From the NCBI RefSeq assembly GCF_050003625.1, contig NC_134398.1:79516003-79580002 (forward strand): a stretch of DNA of 64,000 nt, written 5' to 3'. The position numbers and the translations under genes were made by a program. Shown here piece after piece: positions 43,980 to 53,731 of the stretch. Origin of the DNA: Haematobia irritans. Lineage: Eukaryota; Arthropoda; Insecta; Diptera; Muscidae. The notes under the pieces are model-generated. The model did not search any database, was not told where the DNA came from, and saw nothing but the letters and a program-made list of their open reading frames with translations. How positions within the stretch are numbered: the first letter of the stretch is position 1; the number at the start of each line of letters is the position of its first letter.

Positions 43980-44303
43980 TTTGTGCACAATATTGTTTGG
44001 GAGAATTTTTTTCAAGCATATAATATTTTTGGGTGCAAAATGCTTCCAAACATATTATATGTTCACATAATAACATATTGTTTTTTGGAAGACAACATTA
44101 TTGAATTTGGATGCAAAAATACAAAATGTTTGGAACTTAGACTACCCAAACATATATTGTTTAGACCAATATGCTTTCAAACATATTATATATTGGAAGA
44201 GATCAAACATATAAATGTTTGGGCAATACCCAAAAATGTATATGCTTGAAGCAAAATATGTTTGGGACTATATGTTACAGAAGCGCTTTTTTGTGAGGGT
44301 GTA
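43980..44303 (+). repeat. M repeat, variant copy
   Basis: CAAACATATTATATGTTCAC through GAAGCGCTTTTTTGTGAGGG. Diverged from the other copies. Confidence 0.65.
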
Positions 44304-44362
44304 GTAACTGCAGGGATGGAAAATGCAGTACTATAGCACTTTTTTCAAAACTTTCTCACAAA

Positions 44363-45025
44363 CAACAAACACACATAAAAAGCAGAAATGCATTTTCCAA
44401 AAATGAAATTTGTGGTGCGAAAACGAAAACAATTTGTTTTTTCGACCGTCGTTTGACGGGCTTTTCAACTAGTATTATATAATTTGTGCAAGTTTTATAG
44501 GTAGGTTAGGTTAGGTTAGGTTATGTGGCAGCCCGATGTATCAGGCTCACTTAGACTATTCAGTCCATTGTGATACCACAGTGGTGAACTTCTCTCTTAT
44601 CACTGAGTGCTGCCCGATTCCATGTTAAGCTCAATGACAAGGGACCTCCTTTTTATAGCCGAGTCCGAACGGCGTTCCACATTCCAGTGAAACCACTTAG
44701 AGAAGCTTTGAAACCCTCAGAAATGTCACCAGCATTACTGAGGTGGGATAATCCACCGCCGAAAAACTTTTTGGTGTTCGGTCGTAGCAGGAATCGAACC
44801 CACGACCTTGTGTATGCAAGGCGGGCATGCTAACCATTGCACCACGGTGGCTTTTTTGTTTTATAGGTAAGCATTTTTTCAAAATAAAACCTCCAGCTTT
44901 TCTTCAACATCTTCGATAAGATTTTTCTATGCAGCTAAATATATATATTTATTTATATAAAAATATTCATTCATTTCGGGGGGGTTTGATCCCCCTCATC
45001 CCCCCCCTGAATACGGCCTTGAGAA
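44363..45025 (-). repeat. G-tract repeat, copy 2, split by SINE-1
   Basis: Same sequence as 24658-24966 on both sides of the SINE (44504-44857). Ends CCCCCCCTGAATACGGCCTT. Confidence 0.75.
44504..44857 (-). mobile_element. SINE-1, full length, 12-bp target duplication
   Basis: GTTTTATAGGTA at 44492-44503 and 44858-44869 flanks a full SINE-1. The empty site GCAAGTTTTATAGGTAAGC is present at 24799-24817 in the other copy of the target repeat. Confidence 0.95.
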
Positions 45026-45044
45026 GATGGCACTTTTTCGTGAG

Positions 45045-45607
45045 TGATTTTTATACCTAAATCACATAGTGGTCAGGGTATAATAACTGCCAAACAATGT
45101 GCCTACCAGAAATATTGATTTTAGACCCCATGGAATAAATACCGATCGTTTCAGAATCACATCCTGAGTCGATCTAGCGATTGGTGTCCGTCCGTCCGTC
45201 CATGTATTTGTTGTTCATAGGATTCCGGTCGCAATTATTAACCGATTTCGATGAAATTTGGTATAGAGGACGAACGCTATTGAAATCGCCCTATTTAGAT
45301 AAATAGGGTCAGATTGCGTTCTTTTTCTAACCGCTCAGCGTCAACTTTGCCACAAAGTCATCCAATTGACCACCCTTTAAGTGTGGCAAATTTCATCGAA
45401 ATCGGTAGCGCCAGTTTTTGAAATGTTTACCCCTTATAACTTTATTTCTGACCATAATAGCCTTATTTAGTACCCGATCTTACTCTAATTTACAACACGG
45501 TAACCTTCTGTGGTACCAACCAAATCTGGAAAATATGATCCAAATCCGTTCAGATTTAAGATTTAGCTCCCATACACCCCGAAAAAAGTGACCCCTTCTT
45601 TAAGTTA
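45045..45607 (-). repeat. Diverged DINE-type element
   Basis: TTTTTATACCTAAATCACAT...CAGGGTATAATA, GTCCGTCCGTCCGTCC and ATTTCATCGAAATCGG follow the DINE plan (terminal palindrome, short microsatellite, fly-type monomers) but match no other copy here closely. Confidence 0.55.
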
Positions 45608-46511
45608 AAACAAGTAAGGAAAGTCTAAAGTCGGGCGGGCCGACTATATTATACCCTGCACCACTTTGTAGATCTAAATTTTCGATACCATATCACATCC
45701 GTCAAATGTGTTGGGGGCTATATATAAAGGTTTGTCCCAAATACATACATATTTAAATATCACTCGATATGGACAGAATTTGATAGACTTCTACAAAATC
45801 TATAGACTCAAAATTTAAGTCGGCTAATGCACTAGGGTGGAACACAATGTTAGTAAACAAATATGGGAAACATTTAAATCTGAAGCAATTTTAAGGAAAC
45901 TTCGCAACAGTTTATTTATGATTTATCGCTCGATATATATGTATTAGAAGTTTAGGAAAATTAGAGTCATTTTTACAACTTTTCGACTAAACAGTGGCGA
46001 TTTTACATGGAAAATGTTGGTATTTTGACCATTTTTGTCGAAATCAGAAAAACATATATATGGGAGCTATATCTAAATCTGAACCGATTTCAACCAAATT
46101 TGGCACGCATAGCTACAATGCTAATTCTACTCCCTGTGCAAAATTTCAACTAAATCGGAGCAAAAAATTGGCCTCTGTGGACATATGAGTGTAAATCGGG
46201 CGAAAGCTATATATGGGAGCTATATCTAAATCTGAACCGATTTCAACCAAATTTGGCACGCATAGCTACAATGCTAATTCTACTCCCTGTGCAAAATTTC
46301 AACTAAATCGGAGCAAAAAATCGGCCTCTGTGGTCATATGAGTGTAAATCGGGCGAAAGCTATATATGGGAGCTATATCTAAATCTGAACCGATTTGGCT
46401 GATATTTTGCAAGTTTTTGGAGACTAATAAAATATTCGGATGTACGGAATTTGAGGAAGATCGGTTGATATACACGCCAATTATGACCAGATCGGTGAAA
46501 AATATATATGG
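45608..46511 (+). repeat. DINE-A element, right part missing
   Basis: AACAAGTAAGGAAAGTCTAA plus hairpin, then monomers with TGGGAGCTAT at 46061, 46214 and 46367 (exactly 153 bp apart). It breaks at GAAAAATATATATGG and meets Penelope sequence. Confidence 0.8.
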
Positions 46512-48225
46512 CCAAATTGTCAGTGTCTGTCTTATAGTTTATTCGCTTCTGTGTTGGTGTATTGAGAATGTGCAACATCTCCAGTGTTAGTCTCTTGTTG
46601 TAATTACTCTCACACTGTAACACACGCGCTCTCTCCAAATCTGGGTGATGGTGTTCTCCTGCACAGTGGGTTGATAATGCTGTTTTTTGCATAGGTCTCT
46701 GCAAACGGTGTTTCAGATCTGATTTGTGGCCTGATAAACGAGTTTTTAATTTATTTTTTGTAGTTCCTACGTAAACCTTGTCACACACGTCTTTTTCGTT
46801 CCCATTGCACTTTATTTCGTATATTAAATTGGATTTATCCATGTCGTCAATTTTTGGTTTTAGATTAGTAAATAGTTTTTGTAGTGTATTATTAGTTTTC
46901 GGGGCTATTGCGAAGTTACTTTTGTCAATGAAATTGGCATTACTGAATCTTTCGTGTAATTTTGGAATATACACGACCGATTTGTAACAAAATTTTTGCT
47001 TCTCTTTGGCTGGCTGTACTTTGCTGTTGTTGATCAGTTTATCAATGGTAGATAGAGGAAAGCTGTTTTGCTGGAGTATTTCTTTAATTTTTTTGATGTT
47101 CGGCTGGTGAAATTCTTGGCTGCTTATGTTTAATACTCTGTTCACAAAATTTTGAGCAGTATTTTGTATAACTCTCCTGGGGTGGCTGGAGTAGAAATTT
47201 ACCAATCTGCCGGAAGAAGTTGGCTTTTGGTACCAGTCGGTTTTAATTTTGTTACCATCTCTGATAATTAAAATGTCCAGATATGGAATTTGTCTACATT
47301 TTTCGTATTCCAATGTGAATTTTATACTAGGGTTGAAGTTATTGGATATCGTCAAGAGGTTATTTATTGCACTTGTTTTCACAATCCCAAAAAGGTCGTC
47401 AACATACTTAGTAAGAATCTTAGGCCTAATATCACAGTTTGCCATACATCTATCCAATAGCTCTTCCATCACAATGTCGGCTACTATCGGAGATGCTGAA
47501 GATCCCATAGGTAAACCTTTTCTTTGTTGATAAAAACTGGTTTTATATCTAAAATATCTATTGTCAATTATGCAGAATCTTAATATCTTGAAGAACAGAT
47601 TCTTCGGAATCTTAGTTATCTTCTCCAGCAAATGCCACTTTTCTTCTATTATTTTTAGGGCTAATTCAACGGGTATACTCGGAAACAAAGATACAACGTC
47701 AAAAGATACCATCGTCTCGTCTTCGTCTATCTTGATGTCTTCTATCTTTGATTTGAATTGCATGGAATTTTTTACGTTATATTTGGAATTTTCCGTTAGT
47801 CTATTTAAAATGGTTGTCAAGTGTTTGCATAAATTGCTGGATGGTGAATTTATAGACGAACATATGGGGCGAAGTGGGTAGTCCTGTTTGTGTATTTTTG
47901 GGAGACCATATATCCTGGGTGCTATAGCAGCCTCGGTCTTCATTCTCCGTTTTTCCGAGTCATCTATAATATTGTGTTTGAACAATTCGTCGACAAGTTC
48001 GTTATTTATTCTTTGCAGCTTGTTAGTGGGATCCGATTTTAATTTTCTGTACATCATTATGTCATTTACAATTTTCTCCATTCTCGTATCATACTCCAAT
48101 TTTTCCATTCCTACGGTAACATTTCCTTTGTCCGCTGCAGCATAGGCAGTAGTTGATGCATCGCAAAAACAATGCAGGTCAATAGTGGAATCGCTAGTAC
48201 AATGAATCCATCTAGGAATAACCAA
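46360..48225 (-). CDS. Fusion frame: BEL RNase H start + Penelope RT/GIY-YIG
   Basis: A 621-codon open frame. Residues 1-30 (P-R-W-I-H-C ... C-F-C-D-A-S-T-T-A-Y-A) are the start of BEL/Pao RNase H. From about 31 it is Penelope: G-L-P-K-I-H-K (about 107-113), S-F-D-V-V-S-L-F with the first catalytic aspartate (about 176), G-L-P-M-G-S-S-A-S-P (237-246), K-Y-V-D-D (273-277) with the catalytic pair, P-Y-L-D-I-L (314-319). The GIY-YIG nuclease is I-Y-E-I (468-471) with V-Y-V-G-T-T (484-489) and T-R-L-S-G-H (495-500). The last 50 residues are DINE-A translated by chance. Penelope RTs prime at endonuclease nicks. No stop or frameshift interrupts the Penelope part. The first Met is probably not a real start. 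Confidence 0.85.
   Translation of the reverse strand: MVIPRWIHCTSDSTIDLHCFCDASTTAYAAADKGNVTVGMEKLEYDTRMEKIVNDIMMYRKLKSDPTNKLQRINNELVDELFKHNIIDDSEKRRMKTEAAIAPRIYGLPKIHKQDYPLRPICSSINSPSSNLCKHLTTILNRLTENSKYNVKNSMQFKSKIEDIKIDEDETMVSFDVVSLFPSIPVELALKIIEEKWHLLEKITKIPKNLFFKILRFCIIDNRYFRYKTSFYQQRKGLPMGSSASPIVADIVMEELLDRCMANCDIRPKILTKYVDDLFGIVKTSAINNLLTISNNFNPSIKFTLEYEKCRQIPYLDILIIRDGNKIKTDWYQKPTSSGRLVNFYSSHPRRVIQNTAQNFVNRVLNISSQEFHQPNIKKIKEILQQNSFPLSTIDKLINNSKVQPAKEKQKFCYKSVVYIPKLHERFSNANFIDKSNFAIAPKTNNTLQKLFTNLKPKIDDMDKSNLIYEIKCNGNEKDVCDKVYVGTTKNKLKTRLSGHKSDLKHRLQRPMQKTALSTHCAGEHHHPDLERARVLQCESNYNKRLTLEMLHILNTPTQKRINYKTDTDNLAIYIFHRSGHNWRVYQPIFLKFRTSEYFISLQKLAKYQPNRFRFRYSSHI
46512..48135 (-). mobile_element. 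Penelope-like element, truncated at both ends
   Basis: Carries reverse transcriptase plus GIY-YIG endonuclease in one uninterrupted frame. It starts abruptly at A-D-K-G-N inside BEL RNase H sequence and ends at T-D-T-D-N-L against DINE-A. No own start codon, stop or terminal repeats are seen. Confidence 0.9.
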
Positions 48226-49570
48226 TCGAGACAGTTGAGAAAGTGAACTTCTATGCCTTAACCATCAATTTCTGATTTCAAGAGGAATCTCCTCATCCCA
48301 ATCGATACCATATTCCCAAAGCTGTTTAAAAAGTGATTTTGCTATTACAGTTGTTGGTGTCAGCCACCCCAAAGGATCATAAAGTCTTGCCGATTCAGAT
48401 ATAATCATTCGTTTAGAGACAAGTGGATTTTGATCCAAATTTACTGTAAATGAAAATGAATCTGAAAAGATATTCCATTGAATACCAAGGGTCTTAACAA
48501 CGTTGTCTCGATCGAAATTCAATGTGGCCGAAGTCTCTCTGTCACTTTCCGGTATTTGTTCAAGTAATTCTTTTGAATTTGTTATCCACTTTCGTAGATT
48601 AAATCCACCATTTCTTAAAAGTGTACATAGATCTTTATACAAAGACAATGCATCATCGAAACAATCTACACCAGAAATAATGTCGTCGACATAAGAGTCT
48701 TCGATCAAAATCTTTGCTGCCTTGGTATAGGTTTGTTCAAAGTCTTTCGCAAGCTGCCGTAAAACACGAATGGTGAGAAAGGGGGCGGGGGCAGTACAAT
48801 ATGTTACAGTGTTTAATTCATAAATACCAATCTCTTCATGTGGATTGAAGCGCCAAAGAATCTGTTGAAACTTTCTGTGCTCCTGGTAAACATTAATTTG
48901 TCGGAACATTTTCTCAATATCCGAGCAAAAAGCAATCCTGTGTCTCCTCCATTTAGTCGTGATACCTGGAAGGTCATTCTGGAGGGCAGGACCTGGAGAT
49001 AATTCTGCATTTAGTGACTTGTTATCTCCTGTGTGGCTGCTGCCATCAAAAACAACTCTCAGTTTCGTGGTGCTACTGTTTTCTTTCAGCACACCATGAT
49101 GAGGCAAAAAGTAAGAGTTCCTGCGAACGTCTTTCGGATAAACACCAACTTTGGTCATGTGCCCCAAGACCTCATATTCGAGCATGAAATTTCTGTAGCT
49201 CTCACAATACAGGGGTTTCCTCACAAATGACATTTCCAATTGCCCCAATCGGCGAAAAGCGTTGAAAACATTATTATGAATGCGAGGACTAGACCCATCA
49301 GAGAGGACAGATCGAAATGGTAGACTAACCATATATCTGCCATCTCTATTTCTCGTGGTGGTAGCCCTGAAATGGTCCTCGCAACCTAGTTCCTCGTTAG
49401 AAAGTTTCCTCCTTAGAGGTATTTCTTCCTGTTCCCAGAAAGATTTCAAAATACTTTCTAAATTAACATTATGTATGTTAATTTTATTAGAAGTTTTAGT
49501 ATTATTCGGTCCCGAAAAACCCATCCAAAATGGGTGTTTTGGAAGAATAAGTCATTATAAATAAACGATT
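48136..49570 (-). pseudogene. BEL/Pao reverse transcriptase and RNase H start
   Basis: RT domain of BEL/Pao pol. In the 419-codon frame starting at 49524, P-H-H-G-V (141-145) and T-K-L-R-V-V-F-D (153-160) are family motifs. F-C-S-D-I-E-K-M-F has the first catalytic aspartate (202), S-Y-V-D-D-I (277-282) the catalytic pair, and Y-D-P-L-G-W the post-RT motif. An in-frame TGA (about 48265) ends this frame, and the same frame resumes through S-R-L-V-I-P-R-W-I into RNase H F-C-D-A-S. Upstream the frame is joined to protease through G-S-D-I-C-S-K and F-G-W-V-F only after a frame change near 49630. RNase H is cut after about 12 residues past its first aspartate. Confidence 0.9.
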
Positions 49571-49618
49571 CCGTTGGAATCTTTATTTTGGAGCATATGT
49601 CTGAGCCAAGAATCAGAT

Positions 49619-50790
49619 CTATGGAATCAGACTTATAAAAAAAGGGTCAGCCAGACTCTCGATCTCAACATTAGGAAGAGAAATGTTCCTAGATGCTGGA
49701 TCTGGAGTGTATGAGGAAAGATTTGGCAATACCAGAGCTGTACAAGATAGAACCAGCTGTTGTTTCCGTGTGTACAAGTCCAGTTCCACGGAAAATCTGG
49801 AGAAGTTCTCACTACCTTGTCCTACTCCGACTACCTTACAATGAGACCTAAATCTCCTAAGGCCCATCAGCTGGACCGCAGATTCTGAAATAAGACTGCC
49901 CTGTGATCCAGGGTCTAACAAAGCTCTCAATGAAAATGCGCCACAGTGAGTCAACACATTTAGCCTTATCGTATAAAGTAAGACAGAATGAAAAGTTTGC
50001 GCTGCATGAGACGTAACACGACTAGTAGAAGGTCCATCCACCCCAACACCAGAAGCGTCCGTCTCGCGTACAAACTCTTCTGGATGAAGCATTGTATGGT
50101 GGGATTTCTTGCACGTCATACATCGAAAAGGAGATTTACGATTGTTATTGTCGTGTCCGGCCATAAGACAATTGTGACAAATATTCCTGTCATTCAGAAA
50201 ATTAATTTTATTGTTCAGCGATAAAGCTAAAAATCTGAAGCATTTCGAAAGATTATGCGATTTTTCGCAAAATGTACAAACAATGGAAGTCTTCTTAGAA
50301 ATCTGACTAACATTGCATGAGGCCTTTCCGTTCTTTGAAGAAGATTTCAACTTCTTGTTCTTATCCACAACAGGGACTCTTTTAGTATTTGAATATGAGA
50401 ACTCGTCGGCCATCGACTCTAGGGTACGGAATGTCCTTTCTAGAAATGAAAACAGTTCCGAAATCGGAGGTATTTCGGTAGATGATTTAAGGGATTGTTC
50501 CCAATCTCTACGAGATTGGAGATCCAATTTTTGCTCCAACAAATGTATAAGGACTGGATCCCAGGTCTTGGTGTCAATACACAAATTCTGCAAGGAAGAA
50601 ATACATTCCTGAGCAGAATCAAGGAGTGTCCTTATGGATTGGAACCCACCATCCGACTTGGGAATACCAAAAAGTTTGGAAATAAGGCTCCCAACAAGCA
50701 TACGCTTGTTGTGATACCTTGCCTCCAAAATCTTCCAAGCTGTATCGTAATTCGCCTCCGTCGCAGAAATATTTTTTTATTAAATTCGAA
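49619..50790 (-). pseudogene. BEL gag C-terminal part and aspartic protease
   Basis: Starts mid-gag (A-R-Y-H-N-K-R-M-L-V). Three zinc-binding clusters follow: C-T-F-C-E-K-S-H-N-L-S-K-C, C-H-N-C-L-M-A-G-H and C-M-T-C-K-K-S-H, which bind the RNA. The protease has its active site at L-L-D-P-G-S-Q with S-L-I-S following; BEL/Pao proteases commonly carry D-S/P-G-S here. The frame stops at 49619 after D-P-F-F, where a run of A (49628-49634 region) has shifted it; the next frame continues with I-L-G-S-D. The product would be gag-pol polyprotein. Confidence 0.88.
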
Positions 50791-51326
50791 GCCTCGCCGC
50801 CGAGAGTGCTTCTTAAATAGTAAAACTTCTGAATTTTAGTCAAAGCATCATTTTGGTGAACTAACGAAAAATAAATATCCCGATATGGGATCCATTCCAT
50901 ATATTCTCCATTAAATTTGGGTAACGAAATTTTGGGAAGTTTGGAATCGGAGCCAATAGTGGTGTCAGAGCGACTGTGTGGGGCCACAAACGTGCTCGCC
51001 ATTGGAGATTGCATAACACTATTCCCCGTATGACTATCAAAAATCTTCCCCTTGAAAGTAAGATATTTCTCAGAAAATTCAAAATACATGTCCTCGTCAA
51101 TATACGGAACATGAGTAGGGTCCATAGATTCATCACGCATGGTTCTAATAATCGTCTCATGCTGAGCCTCGAATCTATTGAAGATATCCTCTAACCGATG
51201 AGCCAATGCAGTCACGTAGCCAAGTGTCTTTTCAGACGAAGTCTTGGCATCAAAACGTGCCTCATATTTCGTCAACAAATCCAACAACGCACGTTGTTCC
51301 TCCACGAATGCGGCTAAATCAGTCAT
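50770..51326 (-). pseudogene. BEL gag N-terminal part
   Basis: I take M-T-D-L-A-A-F-V-E-E-Q at 51326 as start because gag of this family begins near such an acidic helix; an earlier in-frame Met at 51356 adds ten unlikely residues. L-P-K-I-S-L-P-K-F-N-G and W-I-P-Y-R-D-I-Y, then K-F-Y-Y-L-R-S-T-L-G-G-E-A, are the DUF1759-type capsid motif of BEL/Pao gag. A frameshift in a T run near 50772-50778 breaks the frame at N-L-I-K; the continuation lies in the next block. Confidence 0.85.
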
Positions 51327-51508
51327 GATGACAAAAAAACTCCTATAATTCCACAAAACAAAAATAAAAAATGTGTGCAGAAAAATCAGAATATAACACC
51401 AAATCGATCAATAAAACACCACCGATCGCAATCGAAGTCAAGCACAAAAATAATTCGTTCACCAGAATTTAAATCAATAAAAATAATCAAAGAATATAAT
51501 CCGACGGT

Positions 51509-51526
51509 TCCCGGGTTTCGGCACCA
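51509..51526 (-). promoter_or_regulatory. Primer binding site, tRNA-Phe
   Basis: On the minus strand TGGTGCCGAAACCCGGGA is complementary to all 18 3'-terminal bases, CCA included, of insect tRNA-Phe as I recall it (…CCCGGGTTTCGGCACCA). It lies between the probable LTR and gag, as required for first-strand priming. Confidence 0.85.
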
Positions 51527-51531
51527 ATTAA

Positions 51532-52080
51532 TGTTTAAGAAAATCTATACTCACTATATAAAAATTTCTAATTAATAATCAGAAATTTTTATATTAATTA
51601 ATAGAAATTTTAAACACTATTCAAAATAATAAAAAAATTAAAGAAATAGAAAAGTTGTCTTCGTTACAACGAAAACTACAAAAATCGTTTATTTCTTTTT
51701 CCTGTAATGAAAAGAATTTACAATTTGTTAGGCAGTTAAGCGGAGTATACTTAGTGTTGCTCGTATGACAGTCAAAACTAGAGAGAGAGTTTAAAGAAAA
51801 GTTTTACAGCCAAGAAACCTTAAAAGTCTTCTTGATGAAGAAGATCTGCTTAGTGATGTCTGTATGTCAAGCATAAACGCATTCACCCACGCAAATATAA
51901 ATATATGTAGATTTGTGTATGGTTTAAACATTCATGCAAGCAACTTAGAATCTCTGCAGTCTACTTGTTGCTATTCTTCACTCCCGAAAAGATCCGTTTA
52001 TTTTCTTATTGTTTTCGAATTTCGGAAGAGAGAAAGAGCGGTGGCAAATTAAATGTATCTCAGCCAAGTGAGAGAATGGT
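51532..52080 (-). repeat. Probable 5' LTR of BEL element
   Basis: Upstream of the primer site on the minus strand; the inner end would read ...AAACA followed by TTAAT and the primer site. The outer boundary cannot be fixed because the 3' LTR is missing. Confidence 0.4.
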
Positions 52081-52439
52081 AATACAAATCAAATTGTCAA
52101 TTATCGAAAAAAAACGCTTAAATATACTATCCGCAATTTAAATAGGTACAGAAATACAGTTTGGAAATTAATTTAAAAAAAGTTTATAAATTTAAAAGAA
52201 TATTTAAATACATTTGATATGAAATGAATTTGATATAAATGAATTTAGTGCGATGATCTTTAAGAAAATACAGTTTTCCAGAAACACCCATCTTGGACAT
52301 AACTCAACTTTCACCAAGACTTTTGCAAGTGAATTGATTTCACGAAAATTCCGGTGAAAGTGGATTGTTGGACACGAAAATCGTGGAATTGATTCACATT
52401 CACCTGGAAGTGGATTTGGGAACATGGACACTTGGCACC
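52081..52439. other. No gene recognised
   Basis: AT-rich; nothing identified. Confidence 0.4.
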
Positions 52440-53380
52440 TTTTTCTGTAATACAAATAATGTTGAAGAAATTATTCAATTTTATAAAATTCTTAAATTTT
52501 ACCTTTCGTCTGGACGGGGAATCGAACCGAGGACCATACAGTTTGTAAGCTAACACACTATCCACTGGGCTACGTAGCTATTATAGTCAACAATAGAGAA
52601 TTATCGTTATAAGTTACATTTATATAGCATAGTTTGCAGCGCCCACGAGCCCATGCAAACATAACAGTATTTAACAGAAACATACATTTGTTGGCCACGT
52701 GGAGCAGTGGATAGCATGTCTGCCCTGCATGCAAAGGGTTGTGGGTTCAATCCCTGCTCCGAACGAACACCATGTTTTTGTTTTTTATTTACACATTTAT
52801 ATTTATACTATATTAAGTTTTTATAATGAAACTTCGAAACGTGGGTTGTTAAAGATTTACAGTCAGAAACAGTGCTTGATATTAACGAAATGGACTGAAC
52901 GTTTGGGTAAAATATTATTTTTTTTATTGCAAAAAAAAAAACAATTTTGTAATAAAAAAAACTATTTTTGGTATAAAAGTTTGAAATTTTGGAAGGAATT
53001 CAAAAACTCTAACAAAAGAAGAACGTGGAGTCGAGTATAAACATACATAAATAATTTTATAATATAAACATAAATTTATTTAGGCGGGAACAGTTTTTAG
53101 TAGCATTTAACACCATTTTAATTTATTTAATTTCATTTTTACCTTGAATTTAAAATTTTAATTTCATTTTTACCTTTAAAGCCGGTATTAAGTTGACATT
53201 ATCGCTCTAAAATGATCCTGTTTTGCCTTTCACTTTTCTTTAATAATTCATTTTAAAGAAAATAAACTTTTTCAATTGTTTTAGCTGCAAAACTCGAACT
53301 TAATGCCCGCTTTTATATTTGAAGGTGTCCGTCAACTCCTCTTGGACTACTTATTAAAAAAGAGGAACTAAACTTACCAC
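52440..53380 (+). repeat. Composite divergent tRNA-like (T) repeat, copy 2
   Basis: Minus-strand tRNA-like module with rc B box GAATCGAACC (52520-52529) and rc A box near 52564-52574, linker ATATAGCATAGTTTGCAGCG, plus-strand module (52695-52770, B box GGTTCAATCC), then the long AT-rich segment. Same order as 26130-27765 without the DINE-A insertion. Confidence 0.75.
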
Positions 53381-53731
53381 TTGCATTGTCTGTTACGATG
53401 CCGATTAAGTTTTTTGGGTCTAATTTCGAGTTGTTTAACTAGTAATGCATTTACGATGCCAACAGCATCTCCACCAGCGTTGCCAGAATTGTTTCACCAA
53501 AAACCGCTAGATTTGCCCAAAAAAATAGCTAAAAAATGCTAACAAATAGCTGGAAAAAAGCTAAATTTTTTTGTATCAAAAGTCACATTTTTGATTGAAA
53601 TTTAACAAACTTAAAGGCTTTATTTCACTTAAAATGCATATTATTTTCATTTTAATTCCACTTCTGTGAGACTGTAACAATATCTAAGGCATATTAGCTC
53701 TGTTTGCGTATTCGATACATTTTGATTACTA
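53381..53731. other. Spacer, nothing recognised
   Basis: Contains repeated ATAGCTAAAAAATGCTAAC-like words. No gene. Confidence 0.4.

Larger units (their letters stand above)
48136..52080 (-). mobile_element. BEL/Pao LTR retrotransposon, 3' part missing
   Basis: Minus-strand order: probable 5' LTR (51532 to about 52080), primer binding site (51509-51526), gag, protease, RT, beginning of RNase H. Cut at about 48135 by Penelope; integrase and 3' LTR are absent. The three coding blocks are separated by two frameshifts plus one in-frame TGA, so the element is dead. Confidence 0.9.

Noticed and set aside
47249..50839. Plus-strand frames across the BEL/Penelope region
   Set aside because: They are antisense shadows of the minus-strand pol and gag frames.
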